64,000 nucleotides of DNA, taken from positions 744,001-808,000 of the forward strand of contig NZ_FWFK01000001.1 in assembly GCF_900172265.1 (NCBI RefSeq), written 5' to 3'. Positions 29,895-41,828 of this stretch are shown here, one piece after another. Position 1 is the first letter of the stretch; every line of letters begins with the position of its first letter. Source of the stretch: Roseivivax jejudonensis (GTDB lineage: Bacteria > Pseudomonadota > Alphaproteobacteria > Rhodobacterales > Rhodobacteraceae). The notes beneath the pieces were generated by a model that had not been told where the DNA came from, ran no database searches, and saw only the letters and a program-made list of their open reading frames with translations. Made by a program: the position numbers and the translations under genes.

Positions 29895-30542
29895 ATGACG
29901 CGTGGCGGCACAAGGAACGAACGGCCCGACGGGCCCGAGCGCAAATGCATCGCCACGGGCGAGGTGCAGCCCGCCACCGGGCTGATCCGTTTCGTGCTCG
30001 GCCGGGACAACCAGGTCGCGCCCGACATCGCCGGCAAGCTGCCGGGGCGCGGCATCTGGGTGTCCGCAACCCGCTCCGCGCTCGACAAAGCGGTGCGCAA
30101 GAAGCTCTTTGCCCGCGCCGCGAAGGCGCCGGCACAGGTGCCCGAGGGCCTCGTGGACGAGGTGGAACGCCAACTCGTCGCCCGCGTGATCAACCTGATC
30201 TCGCTCGCGCGGAAATCGGGTGACGCGGTCGCGGGATACGAGAAGGTGAAGGACATGCTCCAGAAAGAGGAGGCGCGGGTCCTGATCCAGGCGGAGGACG
30301 GCTCCTCTCGCGGCAAGTCGAAGCTATCGACGCCGCATTACGGGAGCTATATCGGTTGGCTGACCGCGGACGAGCTCGGATTGGCCTTTGGACGCGAAAC
30401 CGTGATACATGCCGCGCTCGGCGCTGGCGGACTCACGAATCGTATTGTAGACGAGGCCCGACGTCTGAAGGGCCTTCGCATCGAACCGGCCGTGATGGCA
30501 CCCGGTGCGGCAGTCGGCGGCACGGGCCGCCGGGAAGGATAA
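29895..30542 (+). CDS. YlxR-family RNA-binding protein (DUF448 plus L7Ae-like region)
   Basis: A 215-residue protein. The N-terminal DUF448/YlxR domain has the motif [19 protein letters not shown] and [12 protein letters not shown]. The C-terminal half ([18 protein letters not shown]) matches the L7Ae/YlxQ-type RNA-binding fold. It is the usual gene between nusA and infB and starts 8 bases after the nusA stop. Fusion of both domains is typical of alphaproteobacteria. Its molecular role is not settled. Confidence 0.88.
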   Translation: MTRGGTRNERPDGPERKCIATGEVQPATGLIRFVLGRDNQVAPDIAGKLPGRGIWVSATRSALDKAVRKKLFARAAKAPAQVPEGLVDEVERQLVARVINLISLARKSGDAVAGYEKVKDMLQKEEARVLIQAEDGSSRGKSKLSTPHYGSYIGWLTADELGLAFGRETVIHAALGAGGLTNRIVDEARRLKGLRIEPAVMAPGAAVGGTGRREG

Positions 30543-30550
30543 GAGACTTT

Positions 30551-33067
30551 ATGAGCGACCAAGACGGCAAGAAGACTTTGGGTGTCCGGGGCGGGCCTCG
30601 TTCGGGGAACGTGAAGCAGAGCTTCAGCCACGGACGCACCAAGAACGTCGTGGTGGAGACCAAGCGCAAGCGCACCGTCGCCGCGCCCAAGCCGGGTACC
30701 GGCAAGAGCGGTTCCGGCGGATCCGGCGGCGCGGCGGGCGCGGCGTCCGGCGCGAAGCGTCCGGCCGGCATTTCCGACGCGGAGATGGAGCGCCGTCTGA
30801 AGGCGCTGCAGGCCGCGAAGGCGCGCGAGGCCGACGACCAGGCCCGGCGCGAGGCCGAGGAGAAGGCCCGCGCCGAAGAGCGCGAGCGCATGCGCGCCGA
30901 GAAGGAACAGAAAGAGCGCGAGCAGCGCGAGGCCGAGGAACGTGCCAAGGCCAAGGCGGAGGAAGAAGAGCGCAAGAAGCGCGAGGCCGCCGAGGAATCC
31001 CGCAAGCCGGCAGAGACGCCCGACCCGGCGGCCGCGCAGGCGGCCGAGGCCGCGCGCGATACCCGCGGCGGCGCCAAGGCGAAGCCGGCCGAAGCTCCCC
31101 GCAAGTCGGAGCGCGAGCGCGAGGACCGCGGTCGCGGCGGCAAGGGCAAGGGCGACGGCGCGCGCCGCACCGGCAAGCTCACCGTCAACCAGGCGCTGAC
31201 CGGTGGCGAAGGCGGCCGGCAGAAGTCGATGGCGGCCATGAAGCGCAAGCAGGAGCGTGCGCGCCAGAAGGCGATGGGCGGCCCCGTCCAGCGCGAGAAG
31301 GTGATGCGCGACGTGCAACTGCCCGAGGCGATCACCGTCGCCGAGCTCGCCAACCGTATGGCCGAGCGCGTCGGCGACGTGGTCAAGGCGCTCATGCAGA
31401 ACGGCGTCATGGCCACGCAGAACCAGACGATCGATGCCGACACCGCCGAGCTCATCATCGAGGAGTTCGGCCACCAGGTGACGCGCGTCTCCGACGCCGA
31501 CGTGGAACAGGTGATCGAGACGGTCGACGACAAGCCCGAGGACATGCAGCCGCGGGCGCCGATCATCACGATCATGGGTCACGTCGACCACGGCAAGACG
31601 TCGCTTCTGGACGCGATCCGCAAGACCAAGGTCGTGTCGGGCGAAGCTGGCGGTATCACGCAGCACATCGGCGCCTACCAGGTGCCCGATCCCTCAACCG
31701 GCAAGGCGCTGACCTTCCTCGACACGCCCGGCCACGCGGCGTTCACCTCGATGCGCTCGCGCGGCGCGCAGGTGACCGACATCGTGGTGCTGGTGGTCGC
31801 GGCGGACGACGCGGTGATGCCGCAGACAATCGAGGCGATCAATCACGCCAAGGCGGCCGAAGTGCCGATGATCGTCGCCATCAACAAGTGCGACAAGCCC
31901 GAAGCGAACCCGACAAAGGTGCGCACCGACCTCCTCCAGCACGAGATCGTGGTGGAAGAGATGTCCGGCGACGTGCAGGACGTCGAGGTGTCGGCGATCT
32001 CCGGCAAGGGGCTCGAGGATCTGCTCGAGGCGATCGCGCTCCAGGCCGAATTGCTCGAACTCAAGGCCAACCCGGACCGCGCGGCGCAGGGCGCCGTGAT
32101 CGAGGCGCAACTCGACGTGGGCCGTGGCCCGGTCGCGACCGTTCTCGTGCAGAAGGGCACGCTCAAGCAGGGCGATATCTTCGTCGTCGGCGAGCAGTGG
32201 GGCAAGGTCCGCGCGATGGAGAACGACCAGGGCCAGCGCGTGAAGGAAGCCGGGCCGTCCGTGCCGGTCGAGGTTCTCGGCCTCAACGGCACGCCCGAGG
32301 CCGGCGACGTGCTGAACGTGGTCGAGACCGAGGCACAGGCGCGCGAGATCGCCGAGTATCGTCAGCAGGCGGCCAAGGACAAGCGTGCCGCGGCCGGCGC
32401 CGCGACGACGCTCGAGGCGCTCATGCAGAAGGCCAAGGACGACGAGAACGTGGCCGAGCTGCCGGTTCTGGTGAAGGCCGACGTGCAGGGCTCTGCCGAG
32501 GCGATCGTCCAGGCGCTCGAGAAGGTCGGCAACGACGAGGTCCGGGTGCGCGTGCTGCACTACGGCGTCGGCGCGATCACCGAAACCGACGTGGGCCTGG
32601 CCGAGGCGTCCGAGGCGCCGATCCTGGGCTTCAACGTCCGGGCCAACGCCTCGGCGCGGAACTCGGCCAACCAGAAGGGCGTGGAGGTGCGCTATTACAG
32701 CGTGATCTACGATCTCGTGGATGACGTGAAGGCGGCGGCCTCGGGCCTCCTGTCGAACGAGGTGCGCGAGAACTTCATCGGCTATGCCGAGATCAAGGAG
32801 ACATTCCGCGTCTCCGGTGTCGGCACCGTCGCCGGCTGTCTCGTCACAGAGGGCGTGGCCCGTCGTTCGGCCGGCGTGCGGCTTCTGCGCGATGACGTGG
32901 TGATCCACGAAGGCACGCTGAAGACCCTCAAGCGCTTCAAGGACGAAGTGTCCGAGGTCATCTCGGGCCAGGAATGCGGCATGGCGTTCGAGAACTACGA
33001 TGACATCCGCAAAGGTGACGTGATCGAGATCTTCACGCGCGAGGAAGTCAAGCGCACGCTCGACTGA
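30551..33067 (+). CDS. infB: Translation initiation factor IF-2
   Basis: An 838-residue GTPase that brings initiator tRNA to the 30S subunit. The N-terminal 250 residues are a highly charged Lys/Arg/Glu/Ala-rich helical region (about 75-190). The IF-2 N-terminal domain follows at about residues 255-330. The G domain has [19 protein letters not shown] and NKCD. Domains II to IV end in the segment [19 protein letters not shown]. The start [15 protein letters not shown] at 30551 is the alphaproteobacterial form. It is last in the operon and followed by a terminator. Confidence 0.98.
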   Translation: MSDQDGKKTLGVRGGPRSGNVKQSFSHGRTKNVVVETKRKRTVAAPKPGTGKSGSGGSGGAAGAASGAKRPAGISDAEMERRLKALQAAKAREADDQARREAEEKARAEERERMRAEKEQKEREQREAEERAKAKAEEEERKKREAAEESRKPAETPDPAAAQAAEAARDTRGGAKAKPAEAPRKSEREREDRGRGGKGKGDGARRTGKLTVNQALTGGEGGRQKSMAAMKRKQERARQKAMGGPVQREKVMRDVQLPEAITVAELANRMAERVGDVVKALMQNGVMATQNQTIDADTAELIIEEFGHQVTRVSDADVEQVIETVDDKPEDMQPRAPIITIMGHVDHGKTSLLDAIRKTKVVSGEAGGITQHIGAYQVPDPSTGKALTFLDTPGHAAFTSMRSRGAQVTDIVVLVVAADDAVMPQTIEAINHAKAAEVPMIVAINKCDKPEANPTKVRTDLLQHEIVVEEMSGDVQDVEVSAISGKGLEDLLEAIALQAELLELKANPDRAAQGAVIEAQLDVGRGPVATVLVQKGTLKQGDIFVVGEQWGKVRAMENDQGQRVKEAGPSVPVEVLGLNGTPEAGDVLNVVETEAQAREIAEYRQQAAKDKRAAAGAATTLEALMQKAKDDENVAELPVLVKADVQGSAEAIVQALEKVGNDEVRVRVLHYGVGAITETDVGLAEASEAPILGFNVRANASARNSANQKGVEVRYYSVIYDLVDDVKAAASGLLSNEVRENFIGYAEIKETFRVSGVGTVAGCLVTEGVARRSAGVRLLRDDVVIHEGTLKTLKRFKDEVSEVISGQECGMAFENYDDIRKGDVIEIFTREEVKRTLD

Positions 33068-33091
33068 TCCGCCCGGACACGACACGCGAAG

Positions 33092-33115
33092 GGGAGGCCA
33101 CCGGCCTCCCTTTTT
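33092..33115 (+). terminator. Rho-independent terminator of the rimP-infB operon
   Basis: GGGAGGCC (33092-33099), an ACC loop and GGCCTCCC (33103-33110) are followed by TTTTT (33111-33115), 24 bases after the infB stop. Confidence 0.93.
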
Positions 33116-33190
33116 CGTTCGGGGGCTGTGTGTCCGGCCCCGTGCGGTGCGGGGATCGCAGCATCCGACGCGCCGGACGGGCCCGCCGGG

Positions 33191-33325
33191 TCAGCCGCGC
33201 CCCAGCACCGGAAGCCCGGTAAAGAGCGTCTGGCCGACGCGCACCACGAGCCGGCCGTCCGGCAGCGTCCTTTCCAGAATACCCTGCACCGAAATGCAGG
33301 ATCCCATCACGATTGTGCGCAGCAT
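33191..33325 (-). CDS. Small conserved-looking protein, 44 residues, unknown function
   Basis: A 44-residue frame starting MLRTIVMGSCISVQG and ending VRVGQTLFTGLPVLGRG. I do not recognise a function. Support comes from an excellent ribosome binding site, GGAGGGG with 8 bases before the ATG, and from an amino-acid pattern that looks like two or three beta strands (SCISVQGIL, GRLVVRVG, QTLFTG) rather than a random frame. It lies alone between infB, which converges on it, and mutT. A further upstream codon at 33394 would add 23 residues without support. A compact beta-barrel-like fold is a guess. Confidence 0.6.
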   Translation of the reverse strand: MLRTIVMGSCISVQGILERTLPDGRLVVRVGQTLFTGLPVLGRG

Positions 33326-33447
33326 GGCGTGTCCCCTCCGGCAGCCTGCCTTCGGTATACCCGCATTCAAGACATCACACCACGCATTTCGCATGTGAAG
33401 ATAATAAAATGTCGAAAAGAACCGAGTCTGCGACAGATTGCTGCGAG

Positions 33448-33846
33448 TCAGAGCCAGTCACGCAGGATCGGCACCAGCGGCACGTCGGCCTCGGGCATCG
33501 GGTAGGCGGCGAGGTCACGCGCCGCGACCCATTTCAACGCCTGCCCTTCCCGCGAGCGCGGCACGCCCTCCCACTTGCGGCAGGCAAAGAGCGGCATGAG
33601 CAGGTGGAAGTCCGCATAGCTGTGCGACGCGAAGGTCAGCGGCGCGAGGCAGCTCTGCCACGTGCCGATTCCGAGCTCCTCGTCGAGCTCGCGGATCAAA
33701 GCCGCCTCCGGCGTCTCTCCGGGCTCGACCTTGCCACCCGGAAATTCCCAGAGCCCGGCCATCGACTTGCCCTCGGGCCGTTGTGCCAGCAAGACCCGCC
33801 CGTCCACGTCGATCAGGGCCACGGCGGAAACCAGCACCGTCTTCAT
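33448..33846 (-). CDS. mutT: 8-oxo-dGTP diphosphatase MutT
   Basis: A 132-residue Nudix hydrolase that cleans oxidised dGTP from the nucleotide pool. The Nudix box is complete: GGKVEPGETPEAALIRELDEELGI (given as one motif around residues 38-61; key residues are the Gly, the first Glu, and the REL-x-EE core). WEFPGG just before it and the C-terminal LKWVAARDL fit MutT rather than other Nudix subfamilies. The ATG at 33846 has no strong ribosome binding site. It follows argJ on the minus strand with 130 bases between. Confidence 0.9.
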   Translation of the reverse strand: MKTVLVSAVALIDVDGRVLLAQRPEGKSMAGLWEFPGGKVEPGETPEAALIRELDEELGIGTWQSCLAPLTFASHSYADFHLLMPLFACRKWEGVPRSREGQALKWVAARDLAAYPMPEADVPLVPILRDWL

Positions 33847-33888
33847 CGCGCGCCCCCGTCCAGCGACGGCGCCCGGTCCCGCGGACGA

Positions 33889-33936
33889 GCGAGGGCGCTG
33901 CCCTCGCGCTCCCGGAGTATTTTTGCCAAGAAGAAG
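33889..33936 (+). repeat. Terminator-like intergenic repeat, copy 1
   Basis: The stem GCGAGGGC/GCCCTCGC (33889-33896 and 33900-33907) is followed by CTCCCGGAGTATTTTTGCC and AAGAAGAAG. It shares the core CCGG, T-run, GGCAAGATGAAG with three other copies in this window. The T-run reads on the plus strand here, although both flanking genes (mutT and argJ) are on minus. Confidence 0.65.
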
Positions 33937-33976
33937 CTGGGGCGCGCACGCCAAGGAGACGACGGGAACGTCATGG

Positions 33977-35206
33977 TCACGAGCGGTAATCGGCGTTGAT
34001 CGAGATGTAGCCGTGGGTGAGGTCGCAGGTCCAGATGGTGGCCTGGCCCTCGCCGAGGCCGAGATCGACGCCGATGGTGATCTCGGGCCGCTGCATCTGC
34101 GCCGCGCCGATCTCCTCGCGGTAGGTCTCGGCGACCCAGCCATGCTCGGCCACGGGCACGTCGCCGAAACGGATCGACAAACGGTCGCGGTCGGCGGCGG
34201 CGCCCGACTTGCCGATCGCCATGACGATGCGGCCCCAGTTGGGATCCTCGCCGGCGATCGCCGTCTTCACCAGCGGCGAGTTGGCGATCGAGAGAGCGTG
34301 GGTGCGGGCGTCGGTGTCGCTGGCCGCGCCCGTGACCTCGACCGTGACGAATTTCGTGGCGCCCTCGCCGTCGCGCACGACCTGCTGCGCGAGGTCGCGG
34401 AACACGTCCTCGAGCGCCGTGGCAAAGGCGGTGTCCTCGGGGCCGACGGTGATGCCGGACGCGCCGGTCGCGCCCATCAGGAGCGTATCGGACGTCGAGG
34501 TGTCGCTGTCGACGGTGATGCAATTGAACGTGCGGTTCGCCGCCGCGGCGACCAGCGCCTGCAGATCGGCGCGGGTCATCTCGGCGTCGGTAAAGACGTA
34601 GACCAGCATCGTGCCAAGATCGGGCGCCACCATGCCGGAGCCCTTCGCGATGCCGGCAATGGTGACGTCGCCGCCGTTGACGTGCACCGTCGACGCCGCG
34701 CCCTTGGGAAAGGTGTCGGTGGTCATGATCGCGCGGGCCGCGGCGGCGATCCCGTCCTCGGACAGCGCCGCGGCAAGCTCGTCGATCCGGGCCGTGATCC
34801 GCCCATGCGGCAGACGTTCGCCGATCACCCCGGTCGAGGAGGTGAACACCCGCGACGCCGGCAGACCGAGCGCCGCTGCCGCGGCCTCCGTCACCGCGGC
34901 GACGCTTTCGTCCCCGGCCCGACCGGTAAATGCGTTGGCATTCCCCGAGTTGACCAGGATCGCCGCGCCGTCCGCGCTGTCGCGCCCGATCTTCGCCTCG
35001 CAGTCGAGCACCGGCGCGGCGCGGGTGGCCGAGCGGGTGAACACGCCCGCCACGACCGAGCCGGGCGCGAGATGCGCCAGCATGACATCCTCGCGGCCGG
35101 CGTAGCGCACCCCGGCCGCGGCGGTCGCGAAGCGCACGCCCTTGACCACGGGCATGTCGGGGAAGGCGTCGGGCGCGAGCGGCGAGCGCGCGAGCGTCTT
35201 GGCCAA
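33977..35206 (-). CDS. argJ: Bifunctional glutamate N-acetyltransferase / amino-acid acetyltransferase ArgJ
   Basis: A 409-residue enzyme of arginine biosynthesis that moves the acetyl group from N-acetylornithine to glutamate. The precursor cleaves itself before a conserved Thr, here Thr199 in the segment AKGSGMVAPDLGTML. Also visible are AAILVNSGNANAFTG, SSTGVIGE and the C-terminus THGYISINADYRS. The start is a TTG at 35206, giving MAKTLARSPLAP, with GGAG 8 bases upstream. The TTG lies 2 bases after the stop of the parvulin gene, so the pair is co-transcribed. Confidence 0.95.
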   Translation of the reverse strand: MAKTLARSPLAPDAFPDMPVVKGVRFATAAAGVRYAGREDVMLAHLAPGSVVAGVFTRSATRAAPVLDCEAKIGRDSADGAAILVNSGNANAFTGRAGDESVAAVTEAAAAALGLPASRVFTSSTGVIGERLPHGRITARIDELAAALSEDGIAAAARAIMTTDTFPKGAASTVHVNGGDVTIAGIAKGSGMVAPDLGTMLVYVFTDAEMTRADLQALVAAAANRTFNCITVDSDTSTSDTLLMGATGASGITVGPEDTAFATALEDVFRDLAQQVVRDGEGATKFVTVEVTGAASDTDARTHALSIANSPLVKTAIAGEDPNWGRIVMAIGKSGAAADRDRLSIRFGDVPVAEHGWVAETYREEIGAAQMQRPEITIGVDLGLGEGQATIWTCDLTHGYISINADYRS

Positions 35207-35208
35207 GA

Positions 35209-36111
35209 TCAGTTCTCCAGAAGGTCGATCCGGCCGAGCGCCGCGGGATCGACGCTTTCGGCGCCGGAGCGGTCGACCTCGGCCCCGGCCACGAGCTCCT
35301 CGATCCGCGCCTGAACGGCGTCGGCCTGCAGCTGCTGGGCGATCTGGTCACGCACCTCCTCGAGGGCCGGCGCCTCGGTCTGGCGCGTCTCGTTCAGGCG
35401 GATGACATGCCAGCCGAATTGCGTCTCGACCGGCTGCGACACCTCGCCTGCCTCGAGGCCCGCGACCGCCTCCTCGAACGGAGCGACCATCTGGCCTTCG
35501 CCGAACCAGCCCAGCGATCCGCCGTTCGGGCCGGACGGACCGGTGGAGCGCTCCTGCGCGAGTTCGGCAAAATCGGCACCGTCGTCGAGCGCGGCGAGGA
35601 CGTCCTGCGCCTCTTCCTCGCTTTCGACGAGGATGTGCGCCGCGTTGTACTCGGTGCCCTGTGCCTCGGTGGCGAACTGGCTCTCGTAGGCTTCGCGGAT
35701 CGCGTCCTCGCTCACGAGGTCGGCGCTCATCGCGGCCACCGCTTCGGAGGCAACGAGCGCGCGACGCTCGTTGTCGAGCGCAAGCGACACGCGCTGCGTC
35801 TCTTCGGCCATGTCCGACTGGGCCAGCACCTCCTGCTGGACGAGCTGGTCGAGAATGCCTTCCCACAGCACGTCGTTGGGAAGCTGCTGATACTGCTCGG
35901 GGAGGCCGGAGCGCACCATGAGCATGTGGCCGAGCAGGATGTCCTGGCCGTTCACGCTGGCGATGACGGTGTCGAGCGCGGCGTCCGGCGCCGGCGTCTC
36001 CTGTCCGCCGGTCGCGTCTGCGCCGGCGCCCGCGTCGTCCTGGGCGAATGCGGGCAGCGCGAGACAGGCGGCCAGAAACGGCGCGGCGATGCGGGGGGCG
36101 CGAAGGATCAT
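35209..36111 (-). CDS. Periplasmic parvulin-type peptidyl-prolyl isomerase
   Basis: A 300-residue foldase. The signal peptide is MILRAPRIAAPFLAACLA, cleaved near AFAQD. A SurA/PrsA-like helical chaperone part spans about residues 45-160. The parvulin PPIase domain is at about 160-255, with YNAAHILVESEEEA, GPSGPNGGSLGWFGEGQMV and ETQFGWHVIRL. It helps fold exported proteins. The ATG at 36111 follows GAGGAG by 6 bases. An ATG 16 codons upstream is less likely. It is divergent from secA, a fitting neighbour for an export-linked foldase. Confidence 0.9.
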   Translation of the reverse strand: MILRAPRIAAPFLAACLALPAFAQDDAGAGADATGGQETPAPDAALDTVIASVNGQDILLGHMLMVRSGLPEQYQQLPNDVLWEGILDQLVQQEVLAQSDMAEETQRVSLALDNERRALVASEAVAAMSADLVSEDAIREAYESQFATEAQGTEYNAAHILVESEEEAQDVLAALDDGADFAELAQERSTGPSGPNGGSLGWFGEGQMVAPFEEAVAGLEAGEVSQPVETQFGWHVIRLNETRQTEAPALEEVRDQIAQQLQADAVQARIEELVAGAEVDRSGAESVDPAALGRIDLLEN

Positions 36112-36146
36112 GCGGAACTCCTCTGCCGCCCGCGTCCGGGGCAGCG

Positions 36147-36175
36147 TTGACACTTTCATGGGCGGCCCTTAGATG
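36147..36175 (+). promoter_or_regulatory. Possible secA promoter
   Basis: A perfect TTGACA (36147-36152) is followed after 17 bases by TAGATG (36170-36175), 3 of 6 matches. The distance to the secA start is about 108 bases. Confidence 0.4.
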
Positions 36176-36283
36176 CCTGTCCGAGGCGGCGCGAGCCGAT
36201 CGTTCCCCCGTGTCTTATGGGCTGTGTGCGAGACGGGCAAGCCGATGCCGCACACGAAACGGTCAAGAGGCAGAGTGGGGTCC

Positions 36284-39016
<2,733 letters not shown>

Positions 39017-39193
39017 GCCGGCCTTGCCCGAGCCGTCACATTCCCGGCCAATTCTGCCCAGGTGCGCCGCATCGCGGCGTGAATGTGGTGCCCGCGTGAC
39101 GGCGGGCCAAGAAGACTCCGCCCACGCGCCGCAGAGCCGCCGGCTTTTGACAACAGGTTAACCGCCGAACGGTCCCTCACACCGGAGGCGGAT

Positions 39194-40225
39194 ATGATTC
39201 GCGGTAAGACGGCACTTCTCGCGGCGGGAACACTGAGCTGCGCCCTCGGAACGGGCTACGTCATGCAGTACGGCGCGACGCTGCCGGGCGCCAAGGCGCC
39301 GGCGCAGCCGCCGGTCGTCGTGACCGATATCGAGGATACGGCAGCGCGCAGCGACGAGCCGACCCTGCCCGCCCAATCCGCGCCCCGGAATTTCGCCGAA
39401 ATCGCCGCGCCCGCGTTTCGTGATCTCCCGAACGACCCCTTGCCGGCGCCCAACCTGCCGGACCTGCCGAACATCCTCACCGCGCTGGACGTGCCCGATC
39501 CGGTCCTCGAACCGGCAACCAACGCCGCGCCGGATCAGACGCCCGACTGCGACGTTCGCCTCGACGCGACGCCCATCGCCGGCGCGATGGTGCGCCTCGC
39601 GGTGACGGCCCCGTGCCACCCGGAAGCGCGTGTCAGCCTGCATCACAATGGCCTGATGGTCAGCGCAGCCACCGACGAGACAGGCGTGCTGTCGATCGAC
39701 ATGCCGGCCCTGTCCGAGAGCGCGCTCTTCATCGCGTCGTTGCCCGGTGAGGCCGGCGCCATCGCCCGCGCCGATGTCAGCTCCGTGCCGTTCTACGACC
39801 GGATCGTCCTGCAGTGGCAGAACGACACGGGTCTGGAGCTGCACGCGCGCGAGTGGGGTGCGGACTACTTCTCGGATGGCCATGTCTGGCACGACAGCCC
39901 CGGCAGCCTGAAGGACGCGGTGCGCGGCGAAGGCGGCTTTCTCACCCGCCTCGGCGATCCGGACCTCGCCGACCCGCGGCTGGCCGAGGTCTATTCCTAC
40001 CCCGCCGGCACTTCCGCGCGAACCGGTGCGATCGCGGTCAGCGTAGAGGCCGAGGTGACCTCGGCCAATTGCGGCGCCGACATCTCCGCGCAGACGCTGG
40101 AGGCGCGCTCCGACGCCCCGCTGGCGGTGCGCGAGCTCACGCTCGCCATGCCCGACTGCGACGCCGTGGGCGAGTATCTGGTGTTGAAAAACCTGATCCC
40201 AGACCTGAAGATCGCCGCCAACTGA
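39194..40225 (+). CDS. Conserved exported protein of unknown function
   Basis: A 343-residue protein with one N-terminal hydrophobic segment (TALLAAGTLSCALGTGYVM), which is a signal or anchor. A Pro/Ala/Asp-rich linker follows to about residue 115. The globular part has CDVRLDATPIAGAMVRLAV, HPEARVSLHHNGL and YDRIVLQWQNDTGLELHAREWGAD (shown only in part). Several Cys are spaced for disulfides. GGAGG precedes the ATG. The next gene, 24 bases on, encodes a substrate-binding/OmpA fusion. The pair probably works at the cell envelope. I cannot assign a family function. Confidence 0.7.
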   Translation: MIRGKTALLAAGTLSCALGTGYVMQYGATLPGAKAPAQPPVVVTDIEDTAARSDEPTLPAQSAPRNFAEIAAPAFRDLPNDPLPAPNLPDLPNILTALDVPDPVLEPATNAAPDQTPDCDVRLDATPIAGAMVRLAVTAPCHPEARVSLHHNGLMVSAATDETGVLSIDMPALSESALFIASLPGEAGAIARADVSSVPFYDRIVLQWQNDTGLELHAREWGADYFSDGHVWHDSPGSLKDAVRGEGGFLTRLGDPDLADPRLAEVYSYPAGTSARTGAIAVSVEAEVTSANCGADISAQTLEARSDAPLAVRELTLAMPDCDAVGEYLVLKNLIPDLKIAAN

Positions 40226-40249
40226 CGACGGTCCCGACAGGAACGGAAG

Positions 40250-41812
40250 ATGAGACAGACATGTGCGGCGATTTTCGCCGCACTTTTCGTCGCCGCCTGC
40301 GGCAGCGCGGCGGCCGCCGAGGGCGACGTGACGCTGCGATCGCGCGACGGGGCGGTGACATTGCAGGGCACGCTTCTGGGATTCGACGGTGAGTTCTACC
40401 GGGTCGACACGGCCTATGGAGAACTCACCGTGGACAGCTCAGGCGTGCTCTGTGAGGGCGTCGGCTGCCCGTCGCTGACCGACTACGTCGCCGAGGTGAC
40501 GATCTCGGGGTCGGCCACGCTCGGCGCGGTGCTGATGCCGGCGCTGATGGAATCATTCGCGCTGAAGCGCGGGCTCGTCGCGACGCGGAGCCCGGCGGGC
40601 GACAGCACGTATCTCTACACGCTGACCGATCCCGAGGCGGACCGGCCGGTCGGGCGCTTCACCTTCCGGACGGTCGACACCGACGAGGGCTTCGCCGATC
40701 TGCTCGCCGGGCAGGCCGATGCCGTCATGGCGCTGCGCGAGGTCCGCGAGGCCGAGGTCGAGGCCGCCCGCGCCGTCGGGCTCGGCATCCTCGACGAGGC
40801 GAACCGCAGCCGGGTCCTCGCGCTCGACGCGATGGTGCCGGTCGTCGCGCCGGGCAATCCGGTCTCGTCGATCTCGTTGGCCGACCTCTCCCGCGTGCTC
40901 GGCGGCTCGATCAACAACTGGCAGGCGCTCGGCGGGCCCGACGCCCCGCTGGTGCTGCACCTGCAGGACGAGGGCTCGGGCCTCACCCAAGGGCTCGTTG
41001 ACCGGGTGCTGGCGCCTGCCGGGCTCACCCTGCCCGAGGACGCCACGCGCCATCCGGACGCCACCGCGTTGGCCGACGCGGTCGCGGCCGACCCGTTCGG
41101 GCTCGGCATGGCCAGCTTCTCCGAGATCGGCAACACCGTGCCCCTGCCGCTGGCGGGGGCATGCGGCTTCACGCTCGCCGCGACCCGCCGCTCGGTCAAG
41201 ACCGAGGACTATCCCCTGACCGCGCCGATGTTCCTCTACCTGCCCGCCCGCCGGCTCCCCGCGCTTGCGCGCGAGTTCCTGAGCTTCACCCGCTCCGACC
41301 CGGCGCAGATCGTGATTCGCCGCACCGGGTTCGTCGACCAGTCGCCCGAGGAAGTGCCGATCGACATGCAGGGCGACCGCTTCGCCAACGCCATCGCTGT
41401 AGCGTCCGGCCCGGCCGGCCTCAGGGAGCTGAAGCGCATGGTCTCCGCGCTGCGCCCGCTGCAGCGACTGACCACGTCGTTCCGGTTCGAGCCCGGCTCC
41501 GCCCGCCTCGACGCGCAGTCGCGCTCGAACGTGTACCAGCTCGCCCACGCGCTCGAAGCCGGCCGCTACGACGCGCGCCGGCTGCTCTTCGTCGGCTTTT
41601 CGGATGGCGAGGGGCCGGCCGCGGCCAATCTCGAGATCGCGCGCGCCCGCGCCGACGCGGTGCGCGCGGCGGTGCTCGCCGCCGCCGAAACCGCCGATAT
41701 CGACCGGCTGAGCCTCGGGGTCGAGGCTTTCGGCGAGGCGATGCCGATGGCCTGCGACGACACAGCCTGGGGCCGCGAGGCCAACCGGCGCGTGGAGGTC
41801 TGGCTGCGCTGA
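40250..41812 (+). CDS. Fusion of PstS-like substrate-binding domain and OmpA domain
   Basis: A 520-residue envelope protein. The signal ends VAAC, which could be a lipobox (Cys17) or a general cleavage region before AAAAEG. Residues about 85-350 look like a phosphate-binding-protein fold: SGSATLGAVLMPALMESFA, PVVAPGNPVSSISLADLSRV, SINNWQALGG and LHLQDEGSGLTQG. Residues about 400-520 form an OmpA peptidoglycan-binding domain (FRFEPGSARLD, NLEIARARADAVRA, GREANRRVEVWL). No phosphate permease genes are nearby. A wall-anchored binding protein is inferred. The ligand is unknown. Confidence 0.82.
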   Translation: MRQTCAAIFAALFVAACGSAAAAEGDVTLRSRDGAVTLQGTLLGFDGEFYRVDTAYGELTVDSSGVLCEGVGCPSLTDYVAEVTISGSATLGAVLMPALMESFALKRGLVATRSPAGDSTYLYTLTDPEADRPVGRFTFRTVDTDEGFADLLAGQADAVMALREVREAEVEAARAVGLGILDEANRSRVLALDAMVPVVAPGNPVSSISLADLSRVLGGSINNWQALGGPDAPLVLHLQDEGSGLTQGLVDRVLAPAGLTLPEDATRHPDATALADAVAADPFGLGMASFSEIGNTVPLPLAGACGFTLAATRRSVKTEDYPLTAPMFLYLPARRLPALAREFLSFTRSDPAQIVIRRTGFVDQSPEEVPIDMQGDRFANAIAVASGPAGLRELKRMVSALRPLQRLTTSFRFEPGSARLDAQSRSNVYQLAHALEAGRYDARRLLFVGFSDGEGPAAANLEIARARADAVRAAVLAAAETADIDRLSLGVEAFGEAMPMACDDTAWGREANRRVEVWLR

Positions 41813-41828
41813 CGCGCCGGCCCGACCG

